Shown here: piece by piece, positions 51,951-60,540 of the stretch
Position numbering within the stretch: position 1 is the first letter of the stretch
Layout of the letters: each line of letters opens with the position of its first letter
NCBI RefSeq assembly: GCF_003977685.1
Contig: NZ_RYZH01000021.1
Coordinates: 42,341 to 106,340, forward strand
Length of the DNA: 64,000 bases
Direction: 5' to 3'
Origin: Tautonia sociabilis
Lineage (GTDB): Bacteria; Planctomycetota; Planctomycetia; Isosphaerales; Isosphaeraceae
Program-made: the position numbers and the translations under genes
Notes under the pieces: generated by a model
What the model was told of the DNA's origin: nothing
Database searches by the model: none
What the model saw: the letters and a program-made list of their open reading frames with translations, nothing else

Positions 51951-52229
51951 CTACCGGGCGGCCCGGCCGCCCGACAAGGACGAGTCGGCCCCCTCCGGCC
52001 CCGTCCCGCCGCGCTCCGTCGCCTCGGGACCGGGCTCGGGCTCGGGACCGGGGCCGGGACCGGACGCCGGGGACCGGAGCCGGCGGTAGACCTCCTCCCG
52101 GTGGATCGCCACCTCGGTCGGCGCGTCGATCCCCAGGCGGACCTTGTCGCCGTGGATCCGGACGACCGTCAGGACCACGTCATCGCCGATCCGGATCCGT
52201 TCCCCGATCTTGCGGCTCAAGACCAACAT
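51951..52229 (-). CDS. csrA: Carbon storage regulator CsrA with extended tail
   Basis: This encodes 92 residues. The first 55 residues are a normal Csr[36 protein letters not shown] and [13 protein letters not shown] with the RNA-binding arginine. CsrA dimers bind GGA motifs in mRNA leaders and repress or stabilise translation. The remaining 35 residues are a Pro/Gly/Glu-rich low-complexity tail. GGAGG lies just before the ATG. The reading frame continues upstream to 52391, but the start at 52229 gives the exact CsrA N-terminus. Confidence 0.95.
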   Translation of the reverse strand: MLVLSRKIGERIRIGDDVVLTVVRIHGDKVRLGIDAPTEVAIHREEVYRRLRSPASGPGPGPEPEPGPEATERGGTGPEGADSSLSGGRAAR

Positions 52230-52489
52230 GGTGCGGGACCTCCTTCGTCCTCGGTGCCGGGCGGGCCTTCCCTCCGGGCCGGCGATACGACTGGACAAAC
52301 GATCCGGCGGGAATAAGCCGGCGCGGGGGGACGGGCCGGACGGGGGACGGCTCCGCCCCGAACCCCGGGCCGGCTCCGCCACCGCTCCCATCGCCCCTCC
52401 TCGCCTGCTCCGATCGATTTACGCCCCTCGCAACGCGGTGTGACCGTCTCTCGTTCATGAGGCTGTCGTGAAGGCCGACCAAGATGAAC

Positions 52490-52516
52490 TTGACCGAACG
52501 GTATACTACGTATAAT
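52490..52516 (+). promoter_or_regulatory. Sigma-70 promoter of the ArsR-type gene with operator-like repeat
   Basis: TTGACC (52490-52495) and a perfect TATAAT (52511-52516) are separated by 15 bases. An inverted repeat TATAC-TAC-GTATA at 52502-52514 overlaps the -10 element, as expected for an operator. The predicted start of transcription near 52523 rules out the upstream in-frame starts at 52484 and 52526 and supports the ATG at 52613. Confidence 0.55.
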
Positions 52517-52612
52517 TACGGAGGAATGCTCATCTCGTCTTCCGACTCGAGGGGTCGCGGGGGAGAGCATCCCGGCGCCCCGATCCACCCGAGAGAAGTA
52601 CCGAGTCCCTCC

Positions 52613-53026
52613 ATGGCAGAGAAGTCGACCACCGCGACCAAGGCCGCATCGAAGTCCTCGGGCGTGAGGAAGTCGGCGGGCGACGGCAAGGCGACGGCTG
52701 CGGCCAGGCCCTCGACCAACGGCAAACGCTCGGCCCCGAAGCGGGGAAGGGGCCCGTCGGCCGCGGTGCGGCAGGCGGCGGAGCGCCTTAAGCAGGTCTC
52801 CGACCCGACCCGACTTCAAGTGCTGATGCTGCTCTCCGAGAAGGAGCGCAACGTCTCGGAGCTGTGCGCCGACCTCGTTTCGACCAGCCAGCCGGCCGTC
52901 AGCCACCACCTCGCCCTGCTGCGTCACGGCCGGCTCATCGAGCCCCGCCGGCAAGGCAAGCACAACTACTACTACCTGACCGATGCCGGCCGAGAGCTGG
53001 CCCAGGTCGTCGACGCGATCGTCTGA
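52613..53026 (+). CDS. ArsR-family winged-helix regulator
   Basis: This encodes 137 residues. The first 45 residues are Lys/Ala/Ser-rich and probably disordered. The winged helix follows with AERLKQVSDPTRLQVLMLLS, NVSELCADLVSTSQPAVSHH and a wing at RRQGKHNYYYLTDAGRE. It lacks the ELCVCDL metal-binding motif of ArsR/SmtB sensors, so it is unlikely to be a metal sensor of that type. It likely represses transcription as a dimer; a palindrome over its own -10 box suggests self-control. Confidence 0.9.
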   Translation: MAEKSTTATKAASKSSGVRKSAGDGKATAAARPSTNGKRSAPKRGRGPSAAVRQAAERLKQVSDPTRLQVLMLLSEKERNVSELCADLVSTSQPAVSHHLALLRHGRLIEPRRQGKHNYYYLTDAGRELAQVVDAIV

Positions 53027-53407
53027 CCCCGGGACCTCCCTGGAGGCCGGGACCCCGACGGACGCGGCGCCCTCCCTCTCCCGCCGCCTCGGTCGGCCGA
53101 TGCCCCCCGATCAGGGCCCTCGACGATTCGGATCGCGCCCTGCCGCCCCGGGGCCTGGTCCCCCGGGACGAATCGGCTTCCCCGGCAACCGCCGGGCTGG
53201 GCTGAGTGGAGGGTGCGCCCGGGGGATCGCCGTCCGGGGGGGAGGGGAATCAGGACCGGGGCTCGACGGCCCGGAGGCCGTCGGGCGACGCTCCCTCGGA
53301 GGCAGGAACGGAGGCCCCGGGCGGGCGATCGGGAGGGAGGGCCCGGGGCCCCGACCGGAGCGGCGCACGCGACGTGCCGGGCGGGAAGGAAGACCGGCCG
53401 GCCGGCG
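53027..53407. other. Intergenic region between convergent genes
   Basis: About 380 very GC-rich bases, with runs of G and C such as around 53335-53365 that may fold. I see no gene and no distinct terminator. Confidence 0.4.
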
Positions 53408-54259
53408 TCAGGAGCCGGCCAGGAGGGAGCGGACGGCCTCCAGGCCGAGGCCGATGTCCCGGATGCGGGCGGCCTGGTCGCCGACCTCACGCTCGACCAT
53501 CAGGGGGCCGGAGTAGCCGATCGCCTTGAGGGCGTCGAGGAAGCGGGCCAGGCCGACCTCCCCCTGGCCGAGCGGGACTTCCTCTCCCCAGTGGCCGGGA
53601 GTGGTGGGGCGCCGGGCGTCCTTGAGGTGGACGCTCTTGATGTCGGGGCCGAGCAGCTCGACGGCCCGGATCGGGTCGCCCATGTCGTAGAGAAGCATGT
53701 TGGCCGGGTCGAAATTCACTTTCAGGTTGGGGGCCTTCAGCTCGTCGAGCGTCTGGCGGAGCAGCTCGGCGGGCTCCTGGCCGGTCTCGAAGGCGAGGGT
53801 GATCCCCTGCTCTCCGGCCAGGCGGGCGGCCTCGAGCAGGGTGTCGAGGAAGGCCTTGCGGTCGGGGTCGCCGGGGTGGGGAATGAAGCCGGCGTGGAGC
53901 ATCAGGTCGGAGAGGCCCAGCTCCTTCGTGCGGCCGAGGGCCCAGCGGAGGCGGTCCATCCGCTCGTCCCGCAGCGAGACGGGGCCGAAGCCGCCGGTCT
54001 CCTTGATCGTCTGGGGGGTGGTGTAGTCCTCGCCGGGGAAGCCGAGCATGGCGCCGGTCATCTCGAAGTCGGCGGCCAGGGCGGCCTGGGGCATGGCGTC
54101 CCCCTCGTCCCAGGAGGCATGATGCGGGTCGCCGCAGGCGATCTGAGTGGCCTTCACGCCCAGCTCGGCGAGCAGGCGGTTCAGCTCGGGGATGCTGGTG
54201 ACCTGCAGGCTCCAGCTGCAGACGCCCAGGGTCGATGGCTGCGATGCGGCGGTGGACAC
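53408..54259 (-). CDS. Sugar phosphate isomerase/epimerase-like TIM-barrel protein
   Basis: This encodes 283 residues from a GTG preceded by GAGG. The xylose-isomerase-like TIM barrel is visible: LGVCSWSLQVTSIPELNRLL at the start, TLAFETGQEP, VNFDPANMLLYDMGDP, and SVHLKDARRP with metal-ligand residues. The family includes sugar isomerases, 2-keto-myo-inositol dehydratases and endonuclease-IV-like enzymes. The substrate is not clear; planctomycete genomes hold many such genes. Confidence 0.88.
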   Translation of the reverse strand: MSTAASQPSTLGVCSWSLQVTSIPELNRLLAELGVKATQIACGDPHHASWDEGDAMPQAALAADFEMTGAMLGFPGEDYTTPQTIKETGGFGPVSLRDERMDRLRWALGRTKELGLSDLMLHAGFIPHPGDPDRKAFLDTLLEAARLAGEQGITLAFETGQEPAELLRQTLDELKAPNLKVNFDPANMLLYDMGDPIRAVELLGPDIKSVHLKDARRPTTPGHWGEEVPLGQGEVGLARFLDALKAIGYSGPLMVEREVGDQAARIRDIGLGLEAVRSLLAGS

Positions 54260-54596
54260 GGCGGCACCTCGATCGGGTCGGCGAGGGAATCGGGGTCGGT
54301 TCCGGACGCGATGACGCCCCATTCTTACCAGCGCCGGCCGCCGGGGGCCACCGGACGGGCCGAACCGATCCAGGAGTCGTCCCAAGATCTCCCCCTCCCC
54401 TCCCCGACCCGACCCGACCCGACCCGACCGGCCCCGTCTTGGGCCGAGGGGGTCTCTGAGCTACTCGCTCCCTCGGCTCCGACCGTCTGGCGGCCATGTC
54501 GACCGTTCGGATACGCTTGAGGCGGAGGGGCCCCCGCCCGCTGTGACCATCCTCAGCGGAGGAGCTCCGGCGCCGTATCGAGGAGCTGGAATCGAA
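54260..54596. other. Divergent intergenic region with GACCC repeat
   Basis: No gene is seen. Four perfect copies of GACCC (54406-54425) form a short tandem repeat. The right-hand portion, after about 54480, should carry the promoter of the M50 protease gene. Confidence 0.45.
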
Positions 54597-55781
54597 ATGT
54601 CCTGGTCCATCAAGCTTGGCCGGCTCGCCGGCATCCCCCTGTTCGTCCACTGGACGTTTTTGATCTTGCTGGCGTTCTTCGGCTTCAGAGCCTATAGCCT
54701 CAGCGGTCAGAACCTGGCGGCGGCGCTGGGAGCGATCCTGATGATTGTCGCCGTGTTCGGCTGTGTGGTGCTGCACGAGCTGGGTCATGCGCTGATGGCC
54801 CGGCGCTTCGGTGTGCCGACAGCCGATATCACGTTGTTGCCGATTGGAGGGGTGGCCCGGCTGCAACGAATTCCTGAGAAACCGGTCCAGGAGCTGCTCG
54901 TCGCCCTGGCCGGGCCGGCAGTGAACGTGGTCATCGCCTCGGTGCTCCTCGGGGGGCTGGTGCTGGGAGGGGCCAACCTGGCCGAGCTGCAGATGGGAGA
55001 CTTGTTGATGTCTCGTCCCGGCAATCCGTTCTTCACGCTGGCGTTGATCAACATCTTTCTGGTTGTCTTCAACCTGATTCCGGCCTTTCCGATGGACGGC
55101 GGCCGGGTCCTTCGCGCCCTGTTGGCCCTGGCGATGCCCTATGAGCAGGCGACCCGGGCGGCCGCCTCGGTTGGGCAGGTCATGGCGATTCTGTTCGCCT
55201 TTGTCGGCCTGTTTGTGCCGGGGGCGTTCATGCTGTTGCTGATCGCCATGTTTGTCTGGATTGGAGCGGAGGCCGAAGCCAGCCAGGTTGAGGAACGGAT
55301 GAATCTCCAGGGAACCCGAGTCCGGGACGCGATGCTCACGGAGTACCACACGCTGGATCCTCAGGACACGCTCGGCCGCGCCGCCGAACTGCTGCTGGCC
55401 GGTTCGCAGCAGGATTTCCCGGTGGTGGAGAAGGCCGATCGCGACCGTCCGATTGGGCTGTTGACTCGGGCCCGCCTGATGGAAGGGCTCTCCAAGGCTG
55501 GTCGCGAGGGGCGAGTGGCCGACTTCATGCAGCCGACGCTTGGCACAATCGCCATGGACGCCCCTCTGGTCCGAGCGCTGAGCCGGCTGAGGGAAGGGGA
55601 GGGGCCTTGCTTGCAGGTCGTGGACAAGTTGGGCCGGCCCTCGGGCCTGTTGACGCTAGAGAACATCGGCGAGTTCGTGATGGTCCGCACCGCGCTGGAA
55701 GGGGCCCGGTCTCGGGGAGAGCGTCACCCCTTCGCCAGGTCTCACAACGAGGACGAGGCCGACGCTGCCGCCCGGGCCTGA
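54597..55781 (+). CDS. Site-2-type (M50) membrane metalloprotease with CBS domains
   Basis: This encodes 394 residues. Membrane helices surround the zinc site His60-Glu61-x2-His64 in HELGHALMARRFGV, and the third ligand Asp167 is in NLIPAFPMDGGR. Two CBS domains occupy about 235-365 (VRDAMLTEYHTLDP, VADFMQPTLGTI). This is the S2P/SpoIVFB-like subgroup with CBS domains, which cleaves transmembrane segments of regulators; adenosine ligands may modulate it. The gene is visibly less GC-biased than its neighbours, with many TTG, GTT, ATT and TTT codons. GAGGAG lies just upstream of the ATG. Confidence 0.9.
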   Translation: MSWSIKLGRLAGIPLFVHWTFLILLAFFGFRAYSLSGQNLAAALGAILMIVAVFGCVVLHELGHALMARRFGVPTADITLLPIGGVARLQRIPEKPVQELLVALAGPAVNVVIASVLLGGLVLGGANLAELQMGDLLMSRPGNPFFTLALINIFLVVFNLIPAFPMDGGRVLRALLALAMPYEQATRAAASVGQVMAILFAFVGLFVPGAFMLLLIAMFVWIGAEAEASQVEERMNLQGTRVRDAMLTEYHTLDPQDTLGRAAELLLAGSQQDFPVVEKADRDRPIGLLTRARLMEGLSKAGREGRVADFMQPTLGTIAMDAPLVRALSRLREGEGPCLQVVDKLGRPSGLLTLENIGEFVMVRTALEGARSRGERHPFARSHNEDEADAAARA

Positions 55782-55796
55782 GGCGACTGACTGGCC

Positions 55797-56153
55797 ATGA
55801 CCACCGGCGAGAAGTTCGACCGCGTCGCCCGCACCGACCGGACCTTCGAGCGCCGCGGCGGCCTCTGGGTCGGCAAGTGCCTGATCTGCAACGGCCCGAT
55901 CGCCTTCGACGCCCGCACCGGCGAGGGGGCCACCCTGGAGCACATCCGAGCCCGAAGCCGGGGAGGCACCGAGGACCTGACCAACCTGGCCCTCGTGCAC
56001 GGCTCGTGCAACCACGAGAAGGGGAGGCGATGGGACCCCAGGAGGAGACGCTCGCAGCAGGACTACGACGCCTTCGTCGATCGCCTGCTGGCCCGCCGCC
56101 TCGAGCGCTGGCGAGACGACCCCGGCCCCTCGCCCCCATCCCGGCCCCGCTGA
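55797..56153 (+). CDS. HNH endonuclease domain protein
   Basis: This encodes 118 residues. A CLIC motif near the start and the HNH core LEHIRARSRGGTEDLTNLALVHGSCN are present, with the HNH His, Asn and His residues. The C-terminal third is Arg-rich. HNH proteins cut DNA, often as repair, restriction or homing enzymes; nothing here tells which. It follows the M50 protease by 15 bases on the same strand, and unlike that gene has high-GC codon use. Confidence 0.85.
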   Translation: MTTGEKFDRVARTDRTFERRGGLWVGKCLICNGPIAFDARTGEGATLEHIRARSRGGTEDLTNLALVHGSCNHEKGRRWDPRRRRSQQDYDAFVDRLLARRLERWRDDPGPSPPSRPR

Positions 56154-56174
56154 GTCCGATCCGGCCCCGGCCGA

Positions 56175-56441
56175 TCAGGCCGCCTGCGCCGCCTCGGCCG
56201 CGGGCCGCAGCAGCACGGCGATGACCGTCCCTCCCGTCGATCGCAGAGCACACGGCTCTCCCGAGTCGACCGTCAGCCGGTCCCCCGCCTTGACCGGGAC
56301 CCACACGTCTCCCGCCAGGGCCGAGCCGGAGCCCTCGACCACCACCAGGACGACCGGCCCGAGTTCCGATCGCCTGGGGCCCGAGCAATCACCGGCCTCG
56401 ACCCGGATCAGCTCCGCGTCGATCGTCTCCTCGTGCCGCAT
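56175..56441 (-). CDS. Small cupin-like protein
   Basis: This encodes 88 residues. The pattern VVLVVVEGSGSALAGDVWVPVKAGDRLTVD followed by GGTVIAVLL matches a compact cupin beta-barrel, but the usual metal-binding histidines are not evident. It may bind a small molecule without catalysis. It is convergent with the HNH gene (21 bases apart). The start at 56441 gives the complete barrel. Confidence 0.55.
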   Translation of the reverse strand: MRHEETIDAELIRVEAGDCSGPRRSELGPVVLVVVEGSGSALAGDVWVPVKAGDRLTVDSGEPCALRSTGGTVIAVLLRPAAEAAQAA

Positions 56442-56575
56442 CGGGGGGCCTCCTGCCCGGGGGTCGACCGGCTCCCGATCGGCTCGGGAGCGGATGGGAG
56501 AATCGGCTTTCTGAGTCTTCGGCCGGGAGGGGGCGGCGCCTTGACGCAATCCCGTGGCGGAAGATGGATGCGGCA

Positions 56576-56611
56576 GGGCGAAGGGCGAAGGGCAAAGAGC
56601 GAAGGGCAAAG
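56576..56611 (+). repeat. Left remnant of the 14-bp tandem array
   Basis: Two half units (GGGCGAA) are followed by one full unit GGGCAAAGAGCGAA (56590-56603) and eight bases of the next, GGGCAAAG (56604-56611), where the IS66-family element begins. The array continues on the other side of the element at 60985. Confidence 0.9.
56604..56611 (+). repeat. Left target-site duplication of the IS66-family element
   Basis: GGGCAAAG directly precedes the left terminal repeat and is identical to 60985-60992 directly after the right one. Eight bases is the duplication length known for IS66. Confidence 0.9.
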
Positions 56612-56862
56612 GTAAGCGTCCGACGCAACACACCCTTGACACGATAGATGGTCTGACGCCCGTCCAGGACGTTCAACCACCTTGTCGAAGGTGGGCGCCG
56701 AATAACACTTAGTTGTCATTTGTACAAAAAAAGACGATCTCGCACCTTAACGGCTTATTAATTTGCCGGACGGCCAACTACTTTGGCAGACTGCGGTCCG
56801 TCGGACCTACGGCGATCTCGACCGGGCTCTCCGCCCGAGGCGCATGGCAGGAGGATAGGGTC
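56612..56862. other. Left end and leader region of the IS66-family element
   Basis: After the left terminal repeat comes a leader of about 230 bases, AT-richer than the host genes, before the DUF1559 start. TTGACA (56636-56641) is a perfect -35 box but has no -10 box at the usual spacing. GCAGGAGGATAGGG supplies the ribosome-binding site for the passenger. Confidence 0.5.
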
Positions 56863-57837
56863 ATGGTTCATCGAGCCAGGCGTGGGGGAGGGTCATACCT
56901 GGCGGGCTTCACCCTGATCGAGGTGCTGGTCACGGTCGCCGTCATCGGCCTCCTGGCCGCCCTGCTGATCCCTGCGGTGCAGGCGGCCCGGGAGGCGAGC
57001 CGGCGGGCTCTTTGCTCCAACCACCTCAAGCAGATCGGTCTGGCGATCGCCAATTACGCCTCAATCCAGAATCTCTATCCGCAGGGAGGCAACGGGTTCT
57101 CCATCTTCACGAAGCTCCTCCCCGCCCTTGAGCGACAGCCCGACTACGACGCGATCAACTTCGATCTGGCCATGACCGGCCCCGCCGGCTGGTACGCGAA
57201 CGGCACCGCGGCGAACAGCCGAATCGAATCTTTCATCTGCCCGTCCGAGGCCGCCGGGACCGGGGGCGGGCCGTTTGCCGAGCGAGGTCCGACGAGCTAC
57301 GCCTTCAACGCGGGGGTCGGGGTGGATCGGGACGGCCCGCTGAAGAACGGCCCCTTCTCGGACACCTTGTACCGGAAGAGGCTCTCGGACGCACACGTGC
57401 GGGATGGGACCTCGAACACCGTCGCGGCTGCCGAGTGGCGTCGAGGGGCCCCGGGCTCGACGGATCCCATGCGGGGCGTCTTCACGAGCCGCCGGGGCTA
57501 TACCATCCCGCCGTCGTATTCCCAATCCCTGGACGACTGCTCCGGGCTGCAGGGATTTGTGCCCAAGCCGTTCGCCAGCAAGGGCGAGAGCTGGTTCGCC
57601 CACGGGCCGGGCAGCAGCACCTATAACCACAACCTGCCGCCCAACAGCCCGACCTGCGAATTCGAGGGTGCCATGCCGTTCTACAGCGCCTGGTCGGCCG
57701 GGAGCGAGCATCCCCGGGGCAACCACGCGCTCTTCCTGGACGGGCACACCTCGTTTGTCAAGGAATCGGTGCCGCGGCAGACCTGGCACGCACTTGGGTC
57801 GATCAGCGGAGGCGAGATCGGTATTCGACTCGACTGA
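56863..57837 (+). CDS. DUF1559 pseudopilin-like passenger of IS66-family element
   Basis: This encodes 324 residues. The prepilin-like start is [20 protein letters not shown], with the Glu and hydrophobic helix of type-IV-pilin-like signals. The DUF1559 body is visible in [31 protein letters not shown] and the C-terminal [20 protein letters not shown]. The protein should be processed by a prepilin peptidase and placed in the envelope. It sits between the left terminal repeat and the transposase genes, facing them, so it travels with the element. It is only broadly like the chromosomal copy at 31596-32642. AGGAGG precedes the start. Confidence 0.93.
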   Translation: MVHRARRGGGSYLAGFTLIEVLVTVAVIGLLAALLIPAVQAAREASRRALCSNHLKQIGLAIANYASIQNLYPQGGNGFSIFTKLLPALERQPDYDAINFDLAMTGPAGWYANGTAANSRIESFICPSEAAGTGGGPFAERGPTSYAFNAGVGVDRDGPLKNGPFSDTLYRKRLSDAHVRDGTSNTVAAAEWRRGAPGSTDPMRGVFTSRRGYTIPPSYSQSLDDCSGLQGFVPKPFASKGESWFAHGPGSSTYNHNLPPNSPTCEFEGAMPFYSAWSAGSEHPRGNHALFLDGHTSFVKESVPRQTWHALGSISGGEIGIRLD

Positions 57838-57935
57838 CGCGTCGCCCGGCGCGACCCGGTCCGTGGCCCATAGGCGTCCCGTCGACCCGGGCGGCGTTCG
57901 CCGTCCGTCTCATCAACATCACCAGGAGTACCGCG

Positions 57936-58370
57936 ATGAATTCGCTTCGCTCGTGGATCCCGGCTCGCACGCTCGCCTGCCTTCTCTCCGTGCCGGCCCT
58001 GTGCCTCGCGTCCGGGGGCTCGGCCCGCGCTGCCGACGTGTGGAAGGTTTCTATCGACACCCCCGGTGGCCTTGAGGGCGGCCAATTGAATCTTTCCGGG
58101 AAGTACACCGCTCCGGATGTGCCTGGTACGACACAGGTGCTCATCAGGGTGTCGGTCTACGAATACGAGCCCAACGATGGCGGCACGGGCGACCAGATCG
58201 GCCCCACCATCAACATCCAGAAACCCGACAATGTCACCGATGGTTCTTGGTCGACGTCGGTGGGCGGGCTGTCCGCCGGCGACAACGTTACCATCTTCGT
58301 GGTCCTCGACAACCCGAATGATCCCCTGTTCGATCCGGTCTCCTCCGTGACCATCGAGGACCTGGATTAA
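57936..58370 (+). CDS. Small secreted protein, second passenger of IS66-family element
   Basis: This encodes 144 residues. The signal peptide is clear, with a cleavage region at SARAADV (about residues 28-34). The mature 112 residues are acidic and beta-rich (VWKVSIDTPGGLEGGQLNLS, VLIRVSVYEYEPNDGG, NVTIFVVLDNPNDPLF), like an Ig- or transthyretin-like sandwich. I do not recognise the family. It lies 98 bases after the DUF1559 gene with AGGAG upstream, so the two are probably expressed together, mirroring the chromosomal DUF1559-lipoprotein arrangement at 30-32 kb. Confidence 0.8.
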   Translation: MNSLRSWIPARTLACLLSVPALCLASGGSARAADVWKVSIDTPGGLEGGQLNLSGKYTAPDVPGTTQVLIRVSVYEYEPNDGGTGDQIGPTINIQKPDNVTDGSWSTSVGGLSAGDNVTIFVVLDNPNDPLFDPVSSVTIEDLD

Positions 58371-58573
58371 CCGCCCGATGTCCATGAACGTGCCCGATCG
58401 GCGAGGTCATCGCCCAGGAGACGGTGGCCTCACCGGTATCTGATTCGGGCTCTACCCCTGCAAGCGAGTTGCCGGGCTACTTGCGATCCCCCCCGCTCTG
58501 TATCTTCCGAACGCCGGAGGAAGGAAGGGGGGAGGCCACGCTTCCGGCATAATTCCCGGATGCGTCAATCCCG

Positions 58574-58596
58574 ACCCCCGGGCCTTCCCCGGGGGT
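58574..58596. terminator. Perfect 9-bp stem-loop between passengers and transposase
   Basis: ACCCCCGGG at 58574-58582 pairs with CCCGGGGGT at 58588-58596 around a five-base loop. It lies ten bases beyond the tnpC stop and can separate the convergent passenger and transposase transcripts. Confidence 0.6.
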
Positions 58597-58605
58597 GGCC
58601 GATCT

Positions 58606-60135
58606 CTACCTTACCGGTTGGGGGGGCCTTCCCGGCAGCACCCGGCGGTCCGGCAGCAGGTCGCCGATCCGGCTCGCCGGATGGGTGCTGACCCGGTCGA
58701 GCACGTCGCGGAGGTAGGCGAACGGCTCGTTGCCATTGCGCTTGCAGGACTGCACCAGGCTCATCAGCGTCGCCGCCGTCCGGCCGCCCCGGTCGCTGCC
58801 CAGGTGCAGCCAGTTCTTCCGCCCCACGGCGATCGGCTGCAGGGCGTTCTCGACCGCGTTGTTGTCGATCGCCAGATACGGCGACTCCAGGTACCGGCCC
58901 AGTTCCGCCCGATTCGAGCGGGCGTAGGCGATCGCCTCGCCGATCGGGCTCCTGGGCAGCACCCTCGCCGCTTCGCCGTCCAACCACGACGCGAACGCGT
59001 CCAGCAGCGGCCGCGATCGCTCCAGCCGCGCCGCCATTAGCCGGTCGTCGTCCCAGCCGCCGGCCCTGGCCTCGCGTTCCACGTCGTAGAGCCGGCCGAT
59101 CCTGGCCAGTGCCGCATGCGACCGCTCCGGGTCGCTGGTGCGGGCCTCGTGGAACTTCCGCCGCGCGTGCGCCCGGCAGCCGACGGCGACCAGGCCCCGG
59201 GCGTGCAGGCCGTCGTATCCGGCATAGGCGTCGGACTGGAGGTAGCCGATGCGGTAGGCGGCCAGGAACCGTTCGGGGCCGTCGCGGCTGCGATCGGCCG
59301 TGTCGTCATACACGACGAAGGGGTTGTCCCGGTCCCCGAGGTAGGCCCACAGCCGGCCGGTCCTGGTGCCCTTGCCGCCATGGTCCTGCACCGCCACCGG
59401 CGTGTCGTCGGTGCCGATGACTTTCGAGGCGAGTACCCGCCGGGTCATCGCCCGGACGATCGGCCCCAGCAGGCCGGCGCACTCGGCCATCCAGCCGCAC
59501 GTGGTCGAGCGGGAGAGGTCCACGCCTTGGCGGGCGAAGATCCCCTCCAGGCGGTACAGCGGCAGGTGGTCGGCGAACTTGCTGGTGATGACGTGGGCCA
59601 GCAGCCCGGTCCCCGGCAGGCCCTTCTCGATCGGCTCGGGCAGCCGCGGGGCGACGACCACATGGGCGGCGCAGGCTCGGCAGGCGTACTTGGGGCGCAC
59701 GTGCTCGAGGACCACCAGGCTGGCCGGGATGTATTCGAGCTGCTCACGCGTCTCCTCGCCGATCCGCTGCCGCTCGGCCCCGCACTCCGGGCAGGCGCGG
59801 TGCTCGGGGGCGACGTCGTGGAGGACGCGTCGCCGCGGCAGCGACCTCGGCAGCGGCTTGCGGCCGGTGGGCCGCCCGGCGGCCTTGCCGCCGGGGGCCG
59901 CTGGCGTCGGCCCCGGGGCCGGGACGGCGACCTCGACCACACCGGGGGCGAAGAGCAGCAATTGGCCGGGGTCGGCCTTCTCCCCCTTCCTGCCGTACCG
60001 CTGCCGCAGCAGCTGCTCGAGCTGGTGCTGGAGCCGCTCGATGAGGTGGGCCTGCTGCCGGAGCGTCTCCGCCTGCTCGCGGATCTGCCGGTGGGCGGTG
60101 GCCAGGTCGTCGGGCAGCGGCGCGTCGTCTCGCAT
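58606..60135 (-). CDS. tnpC: IS66 transposase TnpC
   Basis: This encodes 509 residues, the full IS66 transposase. A coiled-coil N-terminus (about 10-48, RQIREQAETLRQQAHLIERL) is followed by a zinc-binding domain with CPEC (115-118) and CRAC (152-155). The DDE catalytic site is in GTDDTPVAV (Asp243/244), QSDAYAGYDGL (Asp302) and NNAVENALQPIAVGRK (Glu429). No frameshift or internal stop is seen, so it should be active. It is encoded downstream of tnpA and tnpB, as in all full IS66 elements. Confidence 0.96.
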   Translation of the reverse strand: MRDDAPLPDDLATAHRQIREQAETLRQQAHLIERLQHQLEQLLRQRYGRKGEKADPGQLLLFAPGVVEVAVPAPGPTPAAPGGKAAGRPTGRKPLPRSLPRRRVLHDVAPEHRACPECGAERQRIGEETREQLEYIPASLVVLEHVRPKYACRACAAHVVVAPRLPEPIEKGLPGTGLLAHVITSKFADHLPLYRLEGIFARQGVDLSRSTTCGWMAECAGLLGPIVRAMTRRVLASKVIGTDDTPVAVQDHGGKGTRTGRLWAYLGDRDNPFVVYDDTADRSRDGPERFLAAYRIGYLQSDAYAGYDGLHARGLVAVGCRAHARRKFHEARTSDPERSHAALARIGRLYDVEREARAGGWDDDRLMAARLERSRPLLDAFASWLDGEAARVLPRSPIGEAIAYARSNRAELGRYLESPYLAIDNNAVENALQPIAVGRKNWLHLGSDRGGRTAATLMSLVQSCKRNGNEPFAYLRDVLDRVSTHPASRIGDLLPDRRVLPGRPPQPVR

Positions 60136-60189
60136 ACCGGAGTAGGCGCCATCGGGATGCTGCCGGTGCGCCCGATCCGCCGGGTTCGC

Positions 60190-60540
60190 TCAGGCGGGCT
60201 GGAGGGCGAAGCGGGGCCGTCGCCGGGTGGCCTTCAGGTCGATGCCGCCGAGCACGGCGGCCAGCTCGGCGGGGGGCCACTCCAGGGCCGCGGCCCTCGG
60301 AGCCGGCCAGCGGAAGGTACCGCGTTCGAGCCGGTTCATCCAGATCGCGTAGCCGTCGCGGTCCCAGTACAGGATCTTGATGCGATCACGGCGGCGATTG
60401 GCGAAGACCAGCAGGTGGCCCGAGGTCGGGTCCTGCCCCAGGGCGTCGCGGGCGACCTGCGCCAGGCCGTCGTAGCTCTTGCGGAGGTCGACCGGGGCGG
60501 TGGCGACGAACACCTTGAGCGTCGGCGGTAGGCCGATCAC
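60190..60540 (-). CDS. tnpB: IS66 accessory protein TnpB
   Basis: This encodes 116 residues from a GTG. It begins IGLPPTLKVFVATAPVDLRK and contains SGHLLVFANRRRDRIKILYW, the standard TnpB signature. Its role is accessory; IS66 needs all three proteins for full transposition. Its start overlaps the tnpA stop by four bases (GTGA), a sign of translational coupling. It lies 54 bases upstream of tnpC. Confidence 0.95.
   Translation of the reverse strand: MIGLPPTLKVFVATAPVDLRKSYDGLAQVARDALGQDPTSGHLLVFANRRRDRIKILYWDRDGYAIWMNRLERGTFRWPAPRAAALEWPPAELAAVLGGIDLKATRRRPRFALQPA

Noticed and set aside
58597..58613. CTTAC near the tnpC stop as a possible internal IS66 end
   Set aside because: It reads CCTTAC, not CGCTTAC, is in the wrong orientation to bound the transposase genes on their left, and has no matching duplication.
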